From the NCBI RefSeq assembly GCF_018604545.1, contig NZ_CP075896.1:7068001-7132000 (forward strand): DNA of 64,000 nt, in the 5' to 3' direction. The notes under the pieces are model-generated. The model was not told where the DNA came from. It did not search any database and saw only the letters and a list, made by a program, of their open reading frames with translations. The DNA is from Streptomyces koelreuteriae (lineage in GTDB: Bacteria > Actinomycetota > Actinomycetes > Streptomycetales > Streptomycetaceae). The stretch's first letter is position 1; the number at the start of each line of letters is the position of its first letter. The position numbers and the translations under genes are program-made. This document shows positions 45,644-54,419 of this stretch, piece after piece.

Positions 45644-47341
45644 ATGACGTCCACCGTGCCCAACGCCGTCGAGCACGCAGACGCGCAAGCGCAGCCGATC
45701 ACCATGTTCGGCCCGGACTTCCCGTACGCCTACGACGACTTCCTCGCCCACCCGGCGGGTCTCGGGCAGATACCCGCGACCGAGCACGGCACGGAGGTCG
45801 CGGTCATCGGCGGCGGTCTGTCCGGCATCGTCGCCGCGTACGAGCTGATGAAGATGGGCCTCAAGCCGGTCGTGTACGAGGCGGACCAGATCGGCGGCCG
45901 GCTGCGGACGGTGGGCTTCGAAGGGTGCGACGACTCCCTCACCGCCGAGATGGGCGCGATGCGCTTCCCGCCGTCGTCCACGGCGCTCCAGCACTACATC
46001 GACCTGGTCGGCCTGCAGACCCAGTCCTTCCCCAACCCCCTCGCGGAGGCGACCCCGTCGACCGTCGTCGACCTCAAGGGCGAGTCGCACTACGCCGAGA
46101 CGGTCGCCGACCTGCCCCAGGTCTACCGGGACGTCGCCGAGGCGTGGAACCGGTGCCTGGAGGAGGGCGCCGACTTCTCCGACATGAACCGGGCCCTGCG
46201 CGAGCGGGACGTCCCGCGCATCCGTGAGATCTGGTCGCGCCTCGTCGAGAAGCTCGACAACCAGACCTTCTACGGCTTCCTCTGCGACTCCGAGGCCTTC
46301 AAGTCCTTCCGGCACCGCGAGATCTTCGGCCAGGTCGGCTTCGGCACGGGCGGCTGGGACACCGACTTCCCCAACTCCATCCTGGAGATCCTGCGCGTCG
46401 TCTACACCGAGGCCGACGACCACCACCGCGGCATCGTCGGCGGCTCCCAGCAGCTGCCGCTGCGCCTCTGGGACCGCGAGCCCGCGAAGATCGTCCACTG
46501 GGCGCAGGGGACCTCGCTCGCGAGCCTGCACGAGGGCGGCGAGCCCCGCCCGGCGGTGACCCGGCTGCACCGCACGGCCGGCAACCGCATCACGGTGACC
46601 GACGCGCGCGGCGACATCCGCACCTACCGGACGGCGATCTTCACCGCCCAGTCCTGGATGCTGCTGTCGAAGATCGACTGCGACGACTCGCTCTTCCCGA
46701 TCGACCACTGGACGGCCATCGAGCGGACCCACTACATGGAGAGCTCCAAGCTCTTCGTGCCCGTGGACCGGCCCTTCTGGCTGGACAAGGACGAGGAGAC
46801 CGGCCGGGACGTCATGTCGATGACGCTCACCGACCGTATGACGCGCGGCACCTACCTGCTCGACGACGGCCCGGACAAGCCCGCCGTCATCTGCCTCTCC
46901 TACACCTGGTGCGACGACAGCCTGAAGTGGCTGCCGCTGTCCGCGAACGAGCGGATGGAGGTCATGCTGAAGTCGCTGGGCGAGATCTATCCCAAGGTCG
47001 ACATCCGCAAGCACATCATCGGCAACCCGGTGACCGTCTCCTGGGAGAACGAGCCCTACTTCATGGGCGCGTTCAAGGCCAACCTGCCCGGCCACTACCG
47101 CTACCAGCGGCGCCTGTTCACGCACTTCATGCAGGAGGAGCTGCCCGAGGACAAGCGCGGCATCTTCCTCGCCGGCGACGACATCTCCTGGACGGCCGGC
47201 TGGGCCGAGGGAGCCGTCCAGACCGCCCTCAACGCGGTCTGGGGCGTCATGCACCACTTCGGCGGCACGACCGACCCGACCAACCCGGGGCCCGGCGACG
47301 TCTATGACGAGATCGCGCCCGTCGAACTGCCGGAGGACTAG
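45644..47341 (+). CDS. DavB-type FAD-dependent L-lysine/L-arginine 2-monooxygenase
   Basis: 565 residues, flavin amine-oxidase fold. FAD Rossmann motif VIGGGLSG (54-61) with Glu79 binding the ribose, GGRLR, AEMGAMRFP and the C-terminal LAGDDISWTAGWAEGAVQTALNAVWG. Segments such as FGPDFPYAYDDFLAHPAGLG, FGQVGFGTGGWDTDFPNS and MSMTLTDRMTRGTYL match my memory of Pseudomonas lysine 2-monooxygenase (DavB), which turns lysine into 5-aminopentanamide, CO2 and water. It also resembles tryptophan 2-monooxygenase more distantly. In streptomycetes an arginine 2-monooxygenase route is known, so lysine versus arginine stays open. The ATG at 45644 has AAGGAG upstream. Its TAG stop shares the bases CTAG with the stop of the next, convergent gene. 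Confidence 0.85.
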   Translation: MTSTVPNAVEHADAQAQPITMFGPDFPYAYDDFLAHPAGLGQIPATEHGTEVAVIGGGLSGIVAAYELMKMGLKPVVYEADQIGGRLRTVGFEGCDDSLTAEMGAMRFPPSSTALQHYIDLVGLQTQSFPNPLAEATPSTVVDLKGESHYAETVADLPQVYRDVAEAWNRCLEEGADFSDMNRALRERDVPRIREIWSRLVEKLDNQTFYGFLCDSEAFKSFRHREIFGQVGFGTGGWDTDFPNSILEILRVVYTEADDHHRGIVGGSQQLPLRLWDREPAKIVHWAQGTSLASLHEGGEPRPAVTRLHRTAGNRITVTDARGDIRTYRTAIFTAQSWMLLSKIDCDDSLFPIDHWTAIERTHYMESSKLFVPVDRPFWLDKDEETGRDVMSMTLTDRMTRGTYLLDDGPDKPAVICLSYTWCDDSLKWLPLSANERMEVMLKSLGEIYPKVDIRKHIIGNPVTVSWENEPYFMGAFKANLPGHYRYQRRLFTHFMQEELPEDKRGIFLAGDDISWTAGWAEGAVQTALNAVWGVMHHFGGTTDPTNPGPGDVYDEIAPVELPED

Positions 47342-48042
47342 GGGTACTCGGGCAGGGGCGTGAGCAGCATGCGTCCCGCGAGGCCCGCCGCCGCGTCCAG
47401 GTGCTCGGTGAACTCCTGGGCCACGTCGGGGAGTCCGCGCAGTGCCCACAGGGCCCGGGCCGCCGTCCAGGTGGCGTCCCGGGCGCGGTCCAGGCTCCAG
47501 GAGCCGAGCAGATGGGTCAGCGGGTCCGCGATCTGGAGGAGATCGGGGCCCGGCATCAGATCTTCGCGGATGCGCTCCTCCAGCGAGACGAGGAGATCGC
47601 CCACCGTGTCGAACTCGTCCTCCAGCTCGGCGGGTGCGCAGTCGAGCGTACGGCAGGTGTCCACGACGGCCAGCGCGAGATCGTGCCCGATGTGCGCGTT
47701 GATGCCCGCGAGGGCGAACTGCAAGGGCCGTACCCCGGGATGGCGGCGGAACTGGAACAACGGCCGCCAGCAGGCGGGCGGACGCCGGTCTCCGGCCGCC
47801 GCCTCGACGGCCTCCAGGTACCGCTCCGCGAACCGTACGTCCAGCGTGATCGCGGCATGCGGGTCCGCGAACCGCCCCGTGTCGATGCACCGGTCCACCG
47901 CCTCCGTCACGGCGAGGTAGACGCGGTTGAAGACCGCCACCCCGTCCCGGGGGTGCAGGGCCGCATCGAGGGCGCGCATCCGGGAGATGACTCCGTCGAC
48001 CGGAGTGTCCACGGCTGAGGGGACTTGTTCGCATTGCGGCAT
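47338..48042 (-). CDS. DUF5995 family protein
   Basis: 234 residues, helical, no signal peptide or membrane segment. It contains VDGVISRMRALDAALHPRDGVAVFNRVYLAVTEAV and the His-rich segment LAGINAHIGHDLALAVVDTC, which I associate with the uncharacterised DUF5995 family; the clustered histidines and aspartates could bind a metal. It is convergent with the monooxygenase, the two stops overlapping by four bases (CTAG), and divergent from the GH6 gene. No function can be assigned. Confidence 0.75.
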   Translation of the reverse strand: MPQCEQVPSAVDTPVDGVISRMRALDAALHPRDGVAVFNRVYLAVTEAVDRCIDTGRFADPHAAITLDVRFAERYLEAVEAAAGDRRPPACWRPLFQFRRHPGVRPLQFALAGINAHIGHDLALAVVDTCRTLDCAPAELEDEFDTVGDLLVSLEERIREDLMPGPDLLQIADPLTHLLGSWSLDRARDATWTAARALWALRGLPDVAQEFTEHLDAAAGLAGRMLLTPLPEYP

Positions 48043-48145
48043 GCGGGCAGAGTCCCAGCTCTAGGCTGGCGGGAGTACCGGCTGGCCCGGCGCTTCCCCG
48101 AAACGGGGGAACGCCGCCCGCCGCAGGGGGAGGGGGAGCAGCACC

Positions 48146-49348
48146 GTGTCAGGCTTACGTGCCCAGCGCCTGGCCGCCCGCAGGGCCGAGCGCAGGCGCG
48201 CCGCCCGGCGCGGCGCCATGGTCGTGGCGGCCTCCGTCGTGGTCGCGGCCGGCGTGGTCGCCGGGGCGCTCTCCGCGGTCGACGACCGGCGGTCCTCGGA
48301 CGAGGCCCGGACTCCCGAGGTCTCCGCCTCGCCCCGCTTCGCGCCCCTGCCCGCGGTGCCGTCCGCGTCCCCGTCGGTCTCCGGCTCCGCCTCGCCCGCA
48401 CCGTCCTCGACGAAGAGCGCCGCCCCCGCGCCCTCATCCCCGAGGACGGAAACCAAGAAGCAGAAGGCGGCCGGTGCCGTGACCGGTCGGCTCTACCGCC
48501 ACCCCGACTCCCAGGTGCTCGACTGGATCCGGGCCCACGACGGCGATCCGCGCCACGCGGTCATAGCCTCCCGGATAGCCGAGCGGCCGGCCGCCGTCTG
48601 GTTCGCCGACTACTCCCCGGACACGCTCACCGCCCGGGTCGCCGCGGTGACGTCCGGCGGCGCGGTGCAGGGCCGGGTGCCCGTCGTCGTGCCGTACGCG
48701 ATACCGGGCCGGGACTGCGGAGGCCACTCCCAGGGCGGGGCGCCCGACCTGGACGCGTACGACGACTGGATCGACCGGTTCGCGGCAGGGCTGGGCTCCG
48801 GCGAGGTCATCGTCGTCCTGGAGCCGGACTCGGTCGCCCAGACCGAGTGCCTCTCCGCCGGCGACCGCGCGGACCGCTTCGCCTCACTGGCCCGGGCCGG
48901 CCGTGTCCTGAAGGCCGCCAACCCCCGGGCACGCGTCTACTTCGACGCGGGACACTCGGGCTGGAACGCGCCCGGCAGGCAGGCGGCATGGCTACGGCAG
49001 GCCGGTGCCGCCTCGCCCGAGTCCTCCGACGGGATCTTCAGCAACGTCTCCAACTTCCACACCACGGCCGACGAGGTCGCCTACGACCGGCGGGTCCTGG
49101 ACGCCCTCGGCGGCCCGGCGAGCCTGGGCGCCGTCATCGACACCAGCCGCAACGGCAACGGCGCCCCGGCCGACGGGGAGTGGTGCGATCCGTCCGGCCG
49201 CAAGCTCGGCCGGACCCCGACCCTCGGCACCGGCGAGGCCCGGATCGACGCCTACCTGTGGGTGAAGCTGCCCGGGGAATCGGACGGCTGCAAGGGCAGG
49301 CCGGGGACGTTCACGGCGTCGTACGCGTACGAGCTGGCCTCCCCGTAG
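48146..49348 (+). CDS. Secreted or membrane-anchored GH6 endoglucanase/cellobiohydrolase
   Basis: 400 residues. A basic N-terminus and one hydrophobic segment (about 25-45) form a signal peptide or anchor, then a Ser/Pro/Ala linker (about 50-110), then a glycoside hydrolase family 6 domain (about 115-400). The catalytic residues of the family are visible: general acid region PGRDCGGHS (Asp190), VVLEPDSVA (Asp228) and VKLPGESDGC (Asp380). No cellulose-binding module is present. It hydrolyses beta-1,4-glucan by inversion. In streptomycetes a GH6 linked to tip growth (CslA/CslZ) also exists; the context here gives no such partner. GTG start with GGGGGAG upstream. Confidence 0.9.
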   Translation: MSGLRAQRLAARRAERRRAARRGAMVVAASVVVAAGVVAGALSAVDDRRSSDEARTPEVSASPRFAPLPAVPSASPSVSGSASPAPSSTKSAAPAPSSPRTETKKQKAAGAVTGRLYRHPDSQVLDWIRAHDGDPRHAVIASRIAERPAAVWFADYSPDTLTARVAAVTSGGAVQGRVPVVVPYAIPGRDCGGHSQGGAPDLDAYDDWIDRFAAGLGSGEVIVVLEPDSVAQTECLSAGDRADRFASLARAGRVLKAANPRARVYFDAGHSGWNAPGRQAAWLRQAGAASPESSDGIFSNVSNFHTTADEVAYDRRVLDALGGPASLGAVIDTSRNGNGAPADGEWCDPSGRKLGRTPTLGTGEARIDAYLWVKLPGESDGCKGRPGTFTASYAYELASP

Positions 49349-49380
49349 GACGCACTACGACCTCGCCCCGCCGCAGGGCG

Positions 49381-50760
49381 CTACGGCTTGCCCTCGTCGT
49401 AGGCCGAGGTGCCCTCGTCCAGCAGCGGCGACTGCGTCTTCAGATGGGCCGGGGCGAAGGCCCGCAGGGCGTGGTAGCCGGTGATGACGACGATCGTGCC
49501 GAGGGCGATGCCGCTCAGCGAGAAGGTGTCCGTGAACTTCATGGTGACGTTGCCGACGCCGATGATGATGCCCGCAGCGGCCGGGACCAGATTCAGCGGA
49601 TTGCGCAGATCCACCCGGGCGTTGAGCCAGATCTGGGCGCCGAGCAGGCCGATCATGCCGTACAGGATGACGGTGATGCCGCCGAGCACCCCGCCCGGGA
49701 TCGCCGCGACGACCGCGCCGAACTTCGGGCAGACGCCGAAGAGCAGGGCGAAGCCGGCGGCGGCCCAGTAGGCGGCCGTGGAGTAGACGCGGGTCGCCGC
49801 CATCACGCCGATGTTCTCGGAGTACGTGGTGTTGGGCGGGCCGCCGACCGCGGTGGACAGCATCGAGCCGACGCCGTCGGCCGAGATCGCCGTGCCGAGC
49901 TTGTCGTCCAGCGATTCGCCGGTCATCTCGCCGACCGCCTTCACATGCCCGGCGTTCTCCGCGACCAGCGCGATGACGACCGGCAGGGCGACCAGGATCG
50001 CCGACCACTCGAAGGACGGTCCGTGCAGCGTCGGCAGCCCGATCCAGTCGGCCTGGCCCACGCCGGAGAGGTCGAGCCGCCAGTGGTCGGTGACCTTGCC
50101 GCTCGCGTCCGCCGAGTGGATCTTGCCGAAGACCAGGTCGGACAACCAGGAGATGCCGTACCCGAAGACCAGCCCGAGGAAGATCGCGATCCGGGACCAG
50201 AAACCGCGCAGACAGACGACCGCCAGACCGGTGAACAGCATCGTCAGCAGGGCCGTCCACTGGTCCTGCGGCCAGTACGTCGAGGCCGTCACCGGGGCCA
50301 GGTTGAAGCCGATCAGCATCACCACGGCGCCGGTCACGATCGGCGGCATCGTGGCGTGGATGATCCGCGCCCCGAACCGCCGCACGGCGAGCCCCACCAG
50401 GAACAGCGCGACGCCGACGACGAAGACCGCGCCGGTGACGGTGGCGCTGCTGCCGCCCTGGGCGCGGATGACCGCCGCCACCCCGACGAAGGACAGCGAG
50501 CAGCCCAGGTAGCTGGGCACGTGGCCGCGTGTGGCCAGCAGGAACACGACGGTCGCGACGCCCGACATCATGATCGCGAGGTTGGGGTCCAGGCCCATCA
50601 GGACCGGAGCCACGAAGGACGCCCCGAACATGGCCACCACATGCTGGGCGCCGAGCCCGGCCGTGCGGGGCCACGAGAGCCGCTCGTCGGGGCGGACCAC
50701 CGCGCCGGGCGCCGGGGTGCGTCCGTCGCCGTGCAGTTTCCAGCGGACGCCGAGATCCAT
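49381..50760 (-). CDS. NCS2-family nucleobase permease (uracil/xanthine type)
   Basis: 459 residues with about 14 membrane helices. UraA-type signatures: AQHVVAMFGASFVAPVLMGLDP in helix 1, VVIALVAENAGHVKAVGEMTG with the conserved glutamate of helix 8, and GGPPNTTYSENIGVMAATRVYS in helix 10. These residues resemble uracil permeases more than xanthine or ascorbate carriers, so proton-coupled uracil uptake is likely. It is apparently a single-gene unit. A short CCGGAC...GTCCGG inverted repeat lies about 37 bases upstream of the ATG, at 50797-50812. Confidence 0.9.
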   Translation of the reverse strand: MDLGVRWKLHGDGRTPAPGAVVRPDERLSWPRTAGLGAQHVVAMFGASFVAPVLMGLDPNLAIMMSGVATVVFLLATRGHVPSYLGCSLSFVGVAAVIRAQGGSSATVTGAVFVVGVALFLVGLAVRRFGARIIHATMPPIVTGAVVMLIGFNLAPVTASTYWPQDQWTALLTMLFTGLAVVCLRGFWSRIAIFLGLVFGYGISWLSDLVFGKIHSADASGKVTDHWRLDLSGVGQADWIGLPTLHGPSFEWSAILVALPVVIALVAENAGHVKAVGEMTGESLDDKLGTAISADGVGSMLSTAVGGPPNTTYSENIGVMAATRVYSTAAYWAAAGFALLFGVCPKFGAVVAAIPGGVLGGITVILYGMIGLLGAQIWLNARVDLRNPLNLVPAAAGIIIGVGNVTMKFTDTFSLSGIALGTIVVITGYHALRAFAPAHLKTQSPLLDEGTSAYDEGKP

Positions 50761-50879
50761 GGTGCGGTTTCGCTTTCGTCGTGCGTGTGCGTATCCGGAC
50801 CATTGTCCGGGTGCGCCGACGATGCCGGTGACCGGGGCGGATCAGGGCGTCCGCGTGTCCCTCCGGGCCGGGCGTCCGC

Positions 50880-52088
50880 TCAGGGCCGCGGGTCGGGAAC
50901 CGCCGCCGCCTCCGGCCGGCTGATCTTCGCCCGGTCGCCCGGGCGCAGCACCCGCGCGAACGCCACCAGACCGCCGGACAACACCGTCACCAGGCAGAAC
51001 GACACCATCAGGCTGGTCGCCTGGGCCAGCATGCCGATCGCGCTCGGCGCGATCAGGCCCGAGGTGTAGGTGATGGTCGCGACGCCCGCGATGGCCAGGC
51101 TCGGATTCGAGCCGCTGCGGCCCGCCGCCGCGAAGCACAGCGGGACGACGACCGCGATGCCGAGACCCATCAGCGCGAACCCGCTCATGGCCACCGCCGG
51201 ACGGTCCGCGACGACGATCAGCAGCCCGCCGAGAACGGCGAGCACACCGCTGACCCGTACGGTCCGCACGGCACCGAAGCGGTCCACGACCCGGTCGCCG
51301 GCGATCCGGGCGATGGCCATGGTGAGCGTGAAGCCGGTCGTGCACGCCGCCGCGAGACCGGCCGAGGTCTCCAGTTGCTCGCGGAGATAGACCGCCGACC
51401 AGTCCAGGCTCGCGCCCTCGGCGAACACCGCGCAGAACCCGATCGCGCCGATGAGCAGCGCCGACCGGGGCGGCAGCGCGAACCTCGGCGGCGGCTCCTC
51501 GTCCTCGGCGGGCTGGAGATCGAGCACCCACCCGCAGGCCACCACGCCGATCACGGTGAGGACCACCGCGGCCAGCAGGTGATGCAGCCGGGCGTCCGAG
51601 CCGAGGTGCGCGGCGAGGGTGCCGGCCGCCGAGCCGATCAGGGCACCCGCGCTCCACATGCCGTGCAGCCCGGACATGATCGACCGGCCGAGGCGGTTCT
51701 CGACCTCGACGCCCAGCGCGTTCATCGCCACGTCCGCCATGCCCGCCGTCGCGCCGTACGTGAACAGGGCCAGGCAGAGCGTGAGCAGGTTCGGGGCGAG
51801 GGACGGCAGGACCAGCGAGAGCGTCCACAGCGCGATCAGCCCGCGCAGCGCGTTGCGGGCACCGAACCGGTGGCTGACGCTGCCGGCGAGCGGCATCGCG
51901 ACGGACGCGCCGAGCGCGGGGAAGGCGAGCGCGATCCCCAACTGCCCGGCGCTCACGCCCGCGTGGTCCTGGATCCAGGGCACGCGGGTGGCGAACGAGC
52001 CGGTCACGGCGCCGTGCACGGCGAAGACCGCGGCCACCGCGTACCGGGACCGCTTCACCTCGCGCAGTTCGTCGACCACGTTGCCCAT
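50880..52088 (-). CDS. MFS transporter, divergent from a ROK regulator
   Basis: 402 residues with 12 predicted helices in two halves. Helix 1 begins RYAVAAVFAVHGAVTGSFATRVPWIQD and the loop 2-3 motif is SHRFGARNAL. This form (ATRVPWIQ, GMADVAMNALGVEVE) resembles the YbjJ/fucose-permease-like MFS group. The substrate is unknown. The gene faces away from a ROK regulator with a symmetrical operator-like site between them, so the regulator probably controls it. Confidence 0.87.
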   Translation of the reverse strand: MGNVVDELREVKRSRYAVAAVFAVHGAVTGSFATRVPWIQDHAGVSAGQLGIALAFPALGASVAMPLAGSVSHRFGARNALRGLIALWTLSLVLPSLAPNLLTLCLALFTYGATAGMADVAMNALGVEVENRLGRSIMSGLHGMWSAGALIGSAAGTLAAHLGSDARLHHLLAAVVLTVIGVVACGWVLDLQPAEDEEPPPRFALPPRSALLIGAIGFCAVFAEGASLDWSAVYLREQLETSAGLAAACTTGFTLTMAIARIAGDRVVDRFGAVRTVRVSGVLAVLGGLLIVVADRPAVAMSGFALMGLGIAVVVPLCFAAAGRSGSNPSLAIAGVATITYTSGLIAPSAIGMLAQATSLMVSFCLVTVLSGGLVAFARVLRPGDRAKISRPEAAAVPDPRP

Positions 52089-52164
52089 TCTGCGGTCCCC
52101 CTCCGGGTCTCTGCCGTGTCTCTGTCGCGCTCACGTCATGCGGCCGTACTGTGCGGCCGTAAAC

Positions 52165-52185
52165 TATCAGGAACCCTGCCTGATA
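52165..52185. promoter_or_regulatory. Operator-like inverted repeat between the MFS and ROK genes
   Basis: TATCAGG, seven bases, CCTGATA (52165-52185) is a perfect inverted repeat in the 157-base divergent region. The area around it is the only A+T-rich patch nearby (TAATAAGAGGG follows). A second, overlapping symmetry GGAACCCT...AGGGTTTCC covers 52170-52199. Confidence 0.6.
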
Positions 52186-52245
52186 ATAAGAGGGTTTCCC
52201 GGCGGGCCACGGCCGACGGACCCGCCGATCTGGAAGGATCCCGGC

Positions 52246-53514
52246 ATGCCCGCATCCCCGAGCACCGCCCGGGCCATCAACGACCGGCTCGCCCTGCGTC
52301 TGCTCCAGCAGGAGGGCCCGCTGACGGCAGGGCGGTTGAAGCAGCTCACCGGTCTGTCCCGGCCGACCGTCGCCGACCTCGTCGAACGCCTCACCGCCGC
52401 CGGACTGATCGAGGTCGTCGGGGAGGCGGGGGAGCAGCGGCGCGGGCCCAACGCGAAGGTGTACGGCATCGTCGCCGACCGGGCGCACCTCGCCGCGCTG
52501 GACGTACGCACCGAGGGTGTCTCCGTGGCCGTCGCCGACCTGGTGGGCCGGGTCCTGGCCGAGGCCTCGGTGCCCATCGGCGGTGACATGGCCACGGGTT
52601 CCGCCGTGGAACAGGCGGTCGCGCTGGTCGAGCGGGTGGTCAAGGAGGCCGGCGCCGACCGGCTGCACACGGTCGGCATCGGGGCGCCCGGCCTGATCGA
52701 CCCGGCCAGCGGAGAACTCCGTGACTCCTCCGGGCTGCCGGAGTGGCACCGGCGTCTGGTCGCCGCCCTTCAGGAGCGGCTGCCCGAGGCGCGGGTGAGC
52801 GTCGAGAACGAGACCAACCTCGCGGCGCTGGCCGAGCAGCGCGACGGCGCCGCCCGGGACCGGGACACCTTCGTCCTGCTGTGGCTGGGTCACGGCACGG
52901 GAGCGGCCGTGGTCCTGGACGGCGCGCTGCGCCGCGGTGCCTCCGGCGGCACCGGCGAGATCGGCTTCCTCCCGGTCCCGGGCGCGACCACGCTGCCGTC
53001 CGCGACGGACTGCGAGGGCGGCTTCCACGGCCTGGCCGCGTCGTCCGCGGTCGTCGAGCTGGCGGCGGAGCACGGGGTTCCGGCGGAGCCGGGGCAGGAG
53101 CCGTCGGTGGTGGGGGTCGCACGGGCGGCGGTGGGTGTGGTGCGGGGTGCGGTGGGTCAGGTGCGGGCGGCGGAGGGCGAGAGGTCTCGGCCCGAGAGCC
53201 CGGACGGGACGCCCGGGCCCGAACACCGTTTCCTCGACGCCCTGGCCGATCGGCTCGCCGTCGGAGTCGCCTCGGTCGTGGCGATTCTGGACCCCGGGTG
53301 CGTGGTGCTCGGAGGTGAGGTCGGGCAGGCCGGTGGCGAGGAACTCGCCGGCCGGGTCCAGGACCGTATCGCCCGGATATCGCCCCTGCCCACGGAGGTA
53401 CGGACGACCACCCTGGGCGGCGACGCCGTCCTGCGCGGCGCCCTCCTCACGGCCCGCGACCGAGCCCAGGACGACCTCTTCACCGCCCAGGAACGGCCGA
53501 TCCGGCGCCGGTAG
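52246..53514 (+). CDS. ROK-family transcriptional regulator
   Basis: 422 residues. A winged helix-turn-helix (about 8-60: INDRLALRLLQQEGPLTAGRLKQLTGLSRPTVADLVERL) precedes a ROK sugar-kinase-like domain (about 80-400). The kinase features are worn: the catalytic-base motif reads VENETNLAAL (Glu where kinases have Asp) and the zinc motif CxCGxxGC is replaced by SATDCEGGFHG. So it is likely a sensor or regulator without kinase activity, and its ligand need not be a free sugar. A G-rich stretch encodes RAAVGVVRGAVGQVRAAEGE, an insert-like segment. ATG at 52246 after GGAAGGA. It is divergent from the MFS gene, its probable target. Confidence 0.88.
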   Translation: MPASPSTARAINDRLALRLLQQEGPLTAGRLKQLTGLSRPTVADLVERLTAAGLIEVVGEAGEQRRGPNAKVYGIVADRAHLAALDVRTEGVSVAVADLVGRVLAEASVPIGGDMATGSAVEQAVALVERVVKEAGADRLHTVGIGAPGLIDPASGELRDSSGLPEWHRRLVAALQERLPEARVSVENETNLAALAEQRDGAARDRDTFVLLWLGHGTGAAVVLDGALRRGASGGTGEIGFLPVPGATTLPSATDCEGGFHGLAASSAVVELAAEHGVPAEPGQEPSVVGVARAAVGVVRGAVGQVRAAEGERSRPESPDGTPGPEHRFLDALADRLAVGVASVVAILDPGCVVLGGEVGQAGGEELAGRVQDRIARISPLPTEVRTTTLGGDAVLRGALLTARDRAQDDLFTAQERPIRRR

Positions 53515-53527
53515 GGCGCCCGCGTAC

Positions 53528-53608
53528 CCGCTACGCCCCGGACCTTCCGCATCCCCGCTGCGCCCGGGAGCTTCCGCATCCCCGCTACGCCCGGGACCTC
53601 CCGCTCCC
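53528..53608. repeat. Three tandem copies of a 27-base unit
   Basis: Units at 53528-53554, 53555-53581 and 53582-53608 all start CCGCT(A/G)CGCCC and differ at a few positions. The array starts 13 bases after the ROK stop and runs 24 bases into the 3' end of the next minus-strand gene. The period equals 9 codons, but neither strand's real gene uses most of it. Confidence 0.75.
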
Positions 53609-54361
53609 CGTCCGCACCTGCCCGCCCCCGAACCGCCCCTCCAGATAGGCCTCGAACGTCCCCGTGCCGACCGCCCGCTGCGGCGCCAGATGCCCCCCGC
53701 TCCTGAACGCCCGGTACGCCGCTCCCCACAGCGGTACGTTCACCACCGCCCGACGCCGGCCGGACGCTTTCAGATAGGCGCGAGCCAGTGACTCGAACGT
53801 CCGGACCTCCGGCCCGCCCATGTCCTCGACCCGCCCCGCCGGTTCACCCGCCGCCAGCTCCACCAGCCGGTCAGCGACCTCGGCCACCTCGACCGGCTGG
53901 TCCCGGACACCGGCCGGCAGGAACAGGACCGGCAGCTTCGACAGCCCCTGCAGCATCATGACCAGCAGGTCGTGGAACTGCGTCGCCCGCAGCGCGGTCC
54001 AGCCGATCCCCGACTGCTCGACCATCCGCTCCACGGCGAGCTTGCTCTTGTAGTAGCCGAACGGCACCCGGTCGACGCCGACGATCGAGATGTAGACGAG
54101 ATGCCGCACCCCGGCCGCGCGCGCCGCCCTGATCAGATGCGCCGCCCCCTGCTCATCGCCCTTCTGCGCCGACGCGCAGTGCACGACGGTGTCCACACCG
54201 GAGACGGCCGCGTCCAGCGCGGCCCCGCCCTCCCTCAGGTCGACCGCGTACGGCTGGGTGCGCCGGCTGAGCACCCGCACCTCGTGCCCGTCCTCGCGCA
54301 GCCGCTCGGTGACGAGCCGGCCGAGTGTTCCGGTGCCACCGGTCACCAGGATCGTGGTCAT
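53585..54361 (-). CDS. NAD(P)-binding oxidoreductase/epimerase (atypical SDR, NmrA-like), ECF41 partner
   Basis: 258 residues. Rossmann motif TGGTGTLG near the N-terminus (residues 7-14, atypical SDR/NmrA type) and ISIVGVDRVPFGYYKSKLAVE, with the YxxxK active-site pair as YYKSK. The C-terminal part (GPEVRTFESLARAYLKASG) matches NAD(P)H-binding epimerase-like proteins. The ATG at 54361 is the only start giving the Rossmann fold at its N-terminus; the longer open frame is a shadow of the sigma gene. It lies downstream of an ECF41 sigma gene on the same strand, and a sequence resembling the ECF41 promoter lies in front of it, so it is probably the sigma factor's target. Confidence 0.88.
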   Translation of the reverse strand: MTTILVTGGTGTLGRLVTERLREDGHEVRVLSRRTQPYAVDLREGGAALDAAVSGVDTVVHCASAQKGDEQGAAHLIRAARAAGVRHLVYISIVGVDRVPFGYYKSKLAVERMVEQSGIGWTALRATQFHDLLVMMLQGLSKLPVLFLPAGVRDQPVEVAEVADRLVELAAGEPAGRVEDMGGPEVRTFESLARAYLKASGRRRAVVNVPLWGAAYRAFRSGGHLAPQRAVGTGTFEAYLEGRFGGGQVRTGSGRSRA

Positions 54362-54419
54362 GCCGTTCAGTCCCTTCGAAGGCCCGGGCGCTCCGGCCGG
54401 AGCACCTCTCGCCAACTGA

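Noticed and set aside
45644..47341. Tryptophan 2-monooxygenase (IaaM), hence an auxin pathway with the adjacent amidase
   Set aside because: General similarity exists (AEMGAMRFP, LSYTW, GAFKxNxPG), but the N-terminus, overall length and the DavA-like neighbour fit lysine/arginine 2-monooxygenase much better.
44228..47341. A 1037-codon frame ending with the monooxygenase
   Set aside because: The first 472 codons lie over the secreted-protein gene and the amidase in a wrong frame; the true start is 45644.
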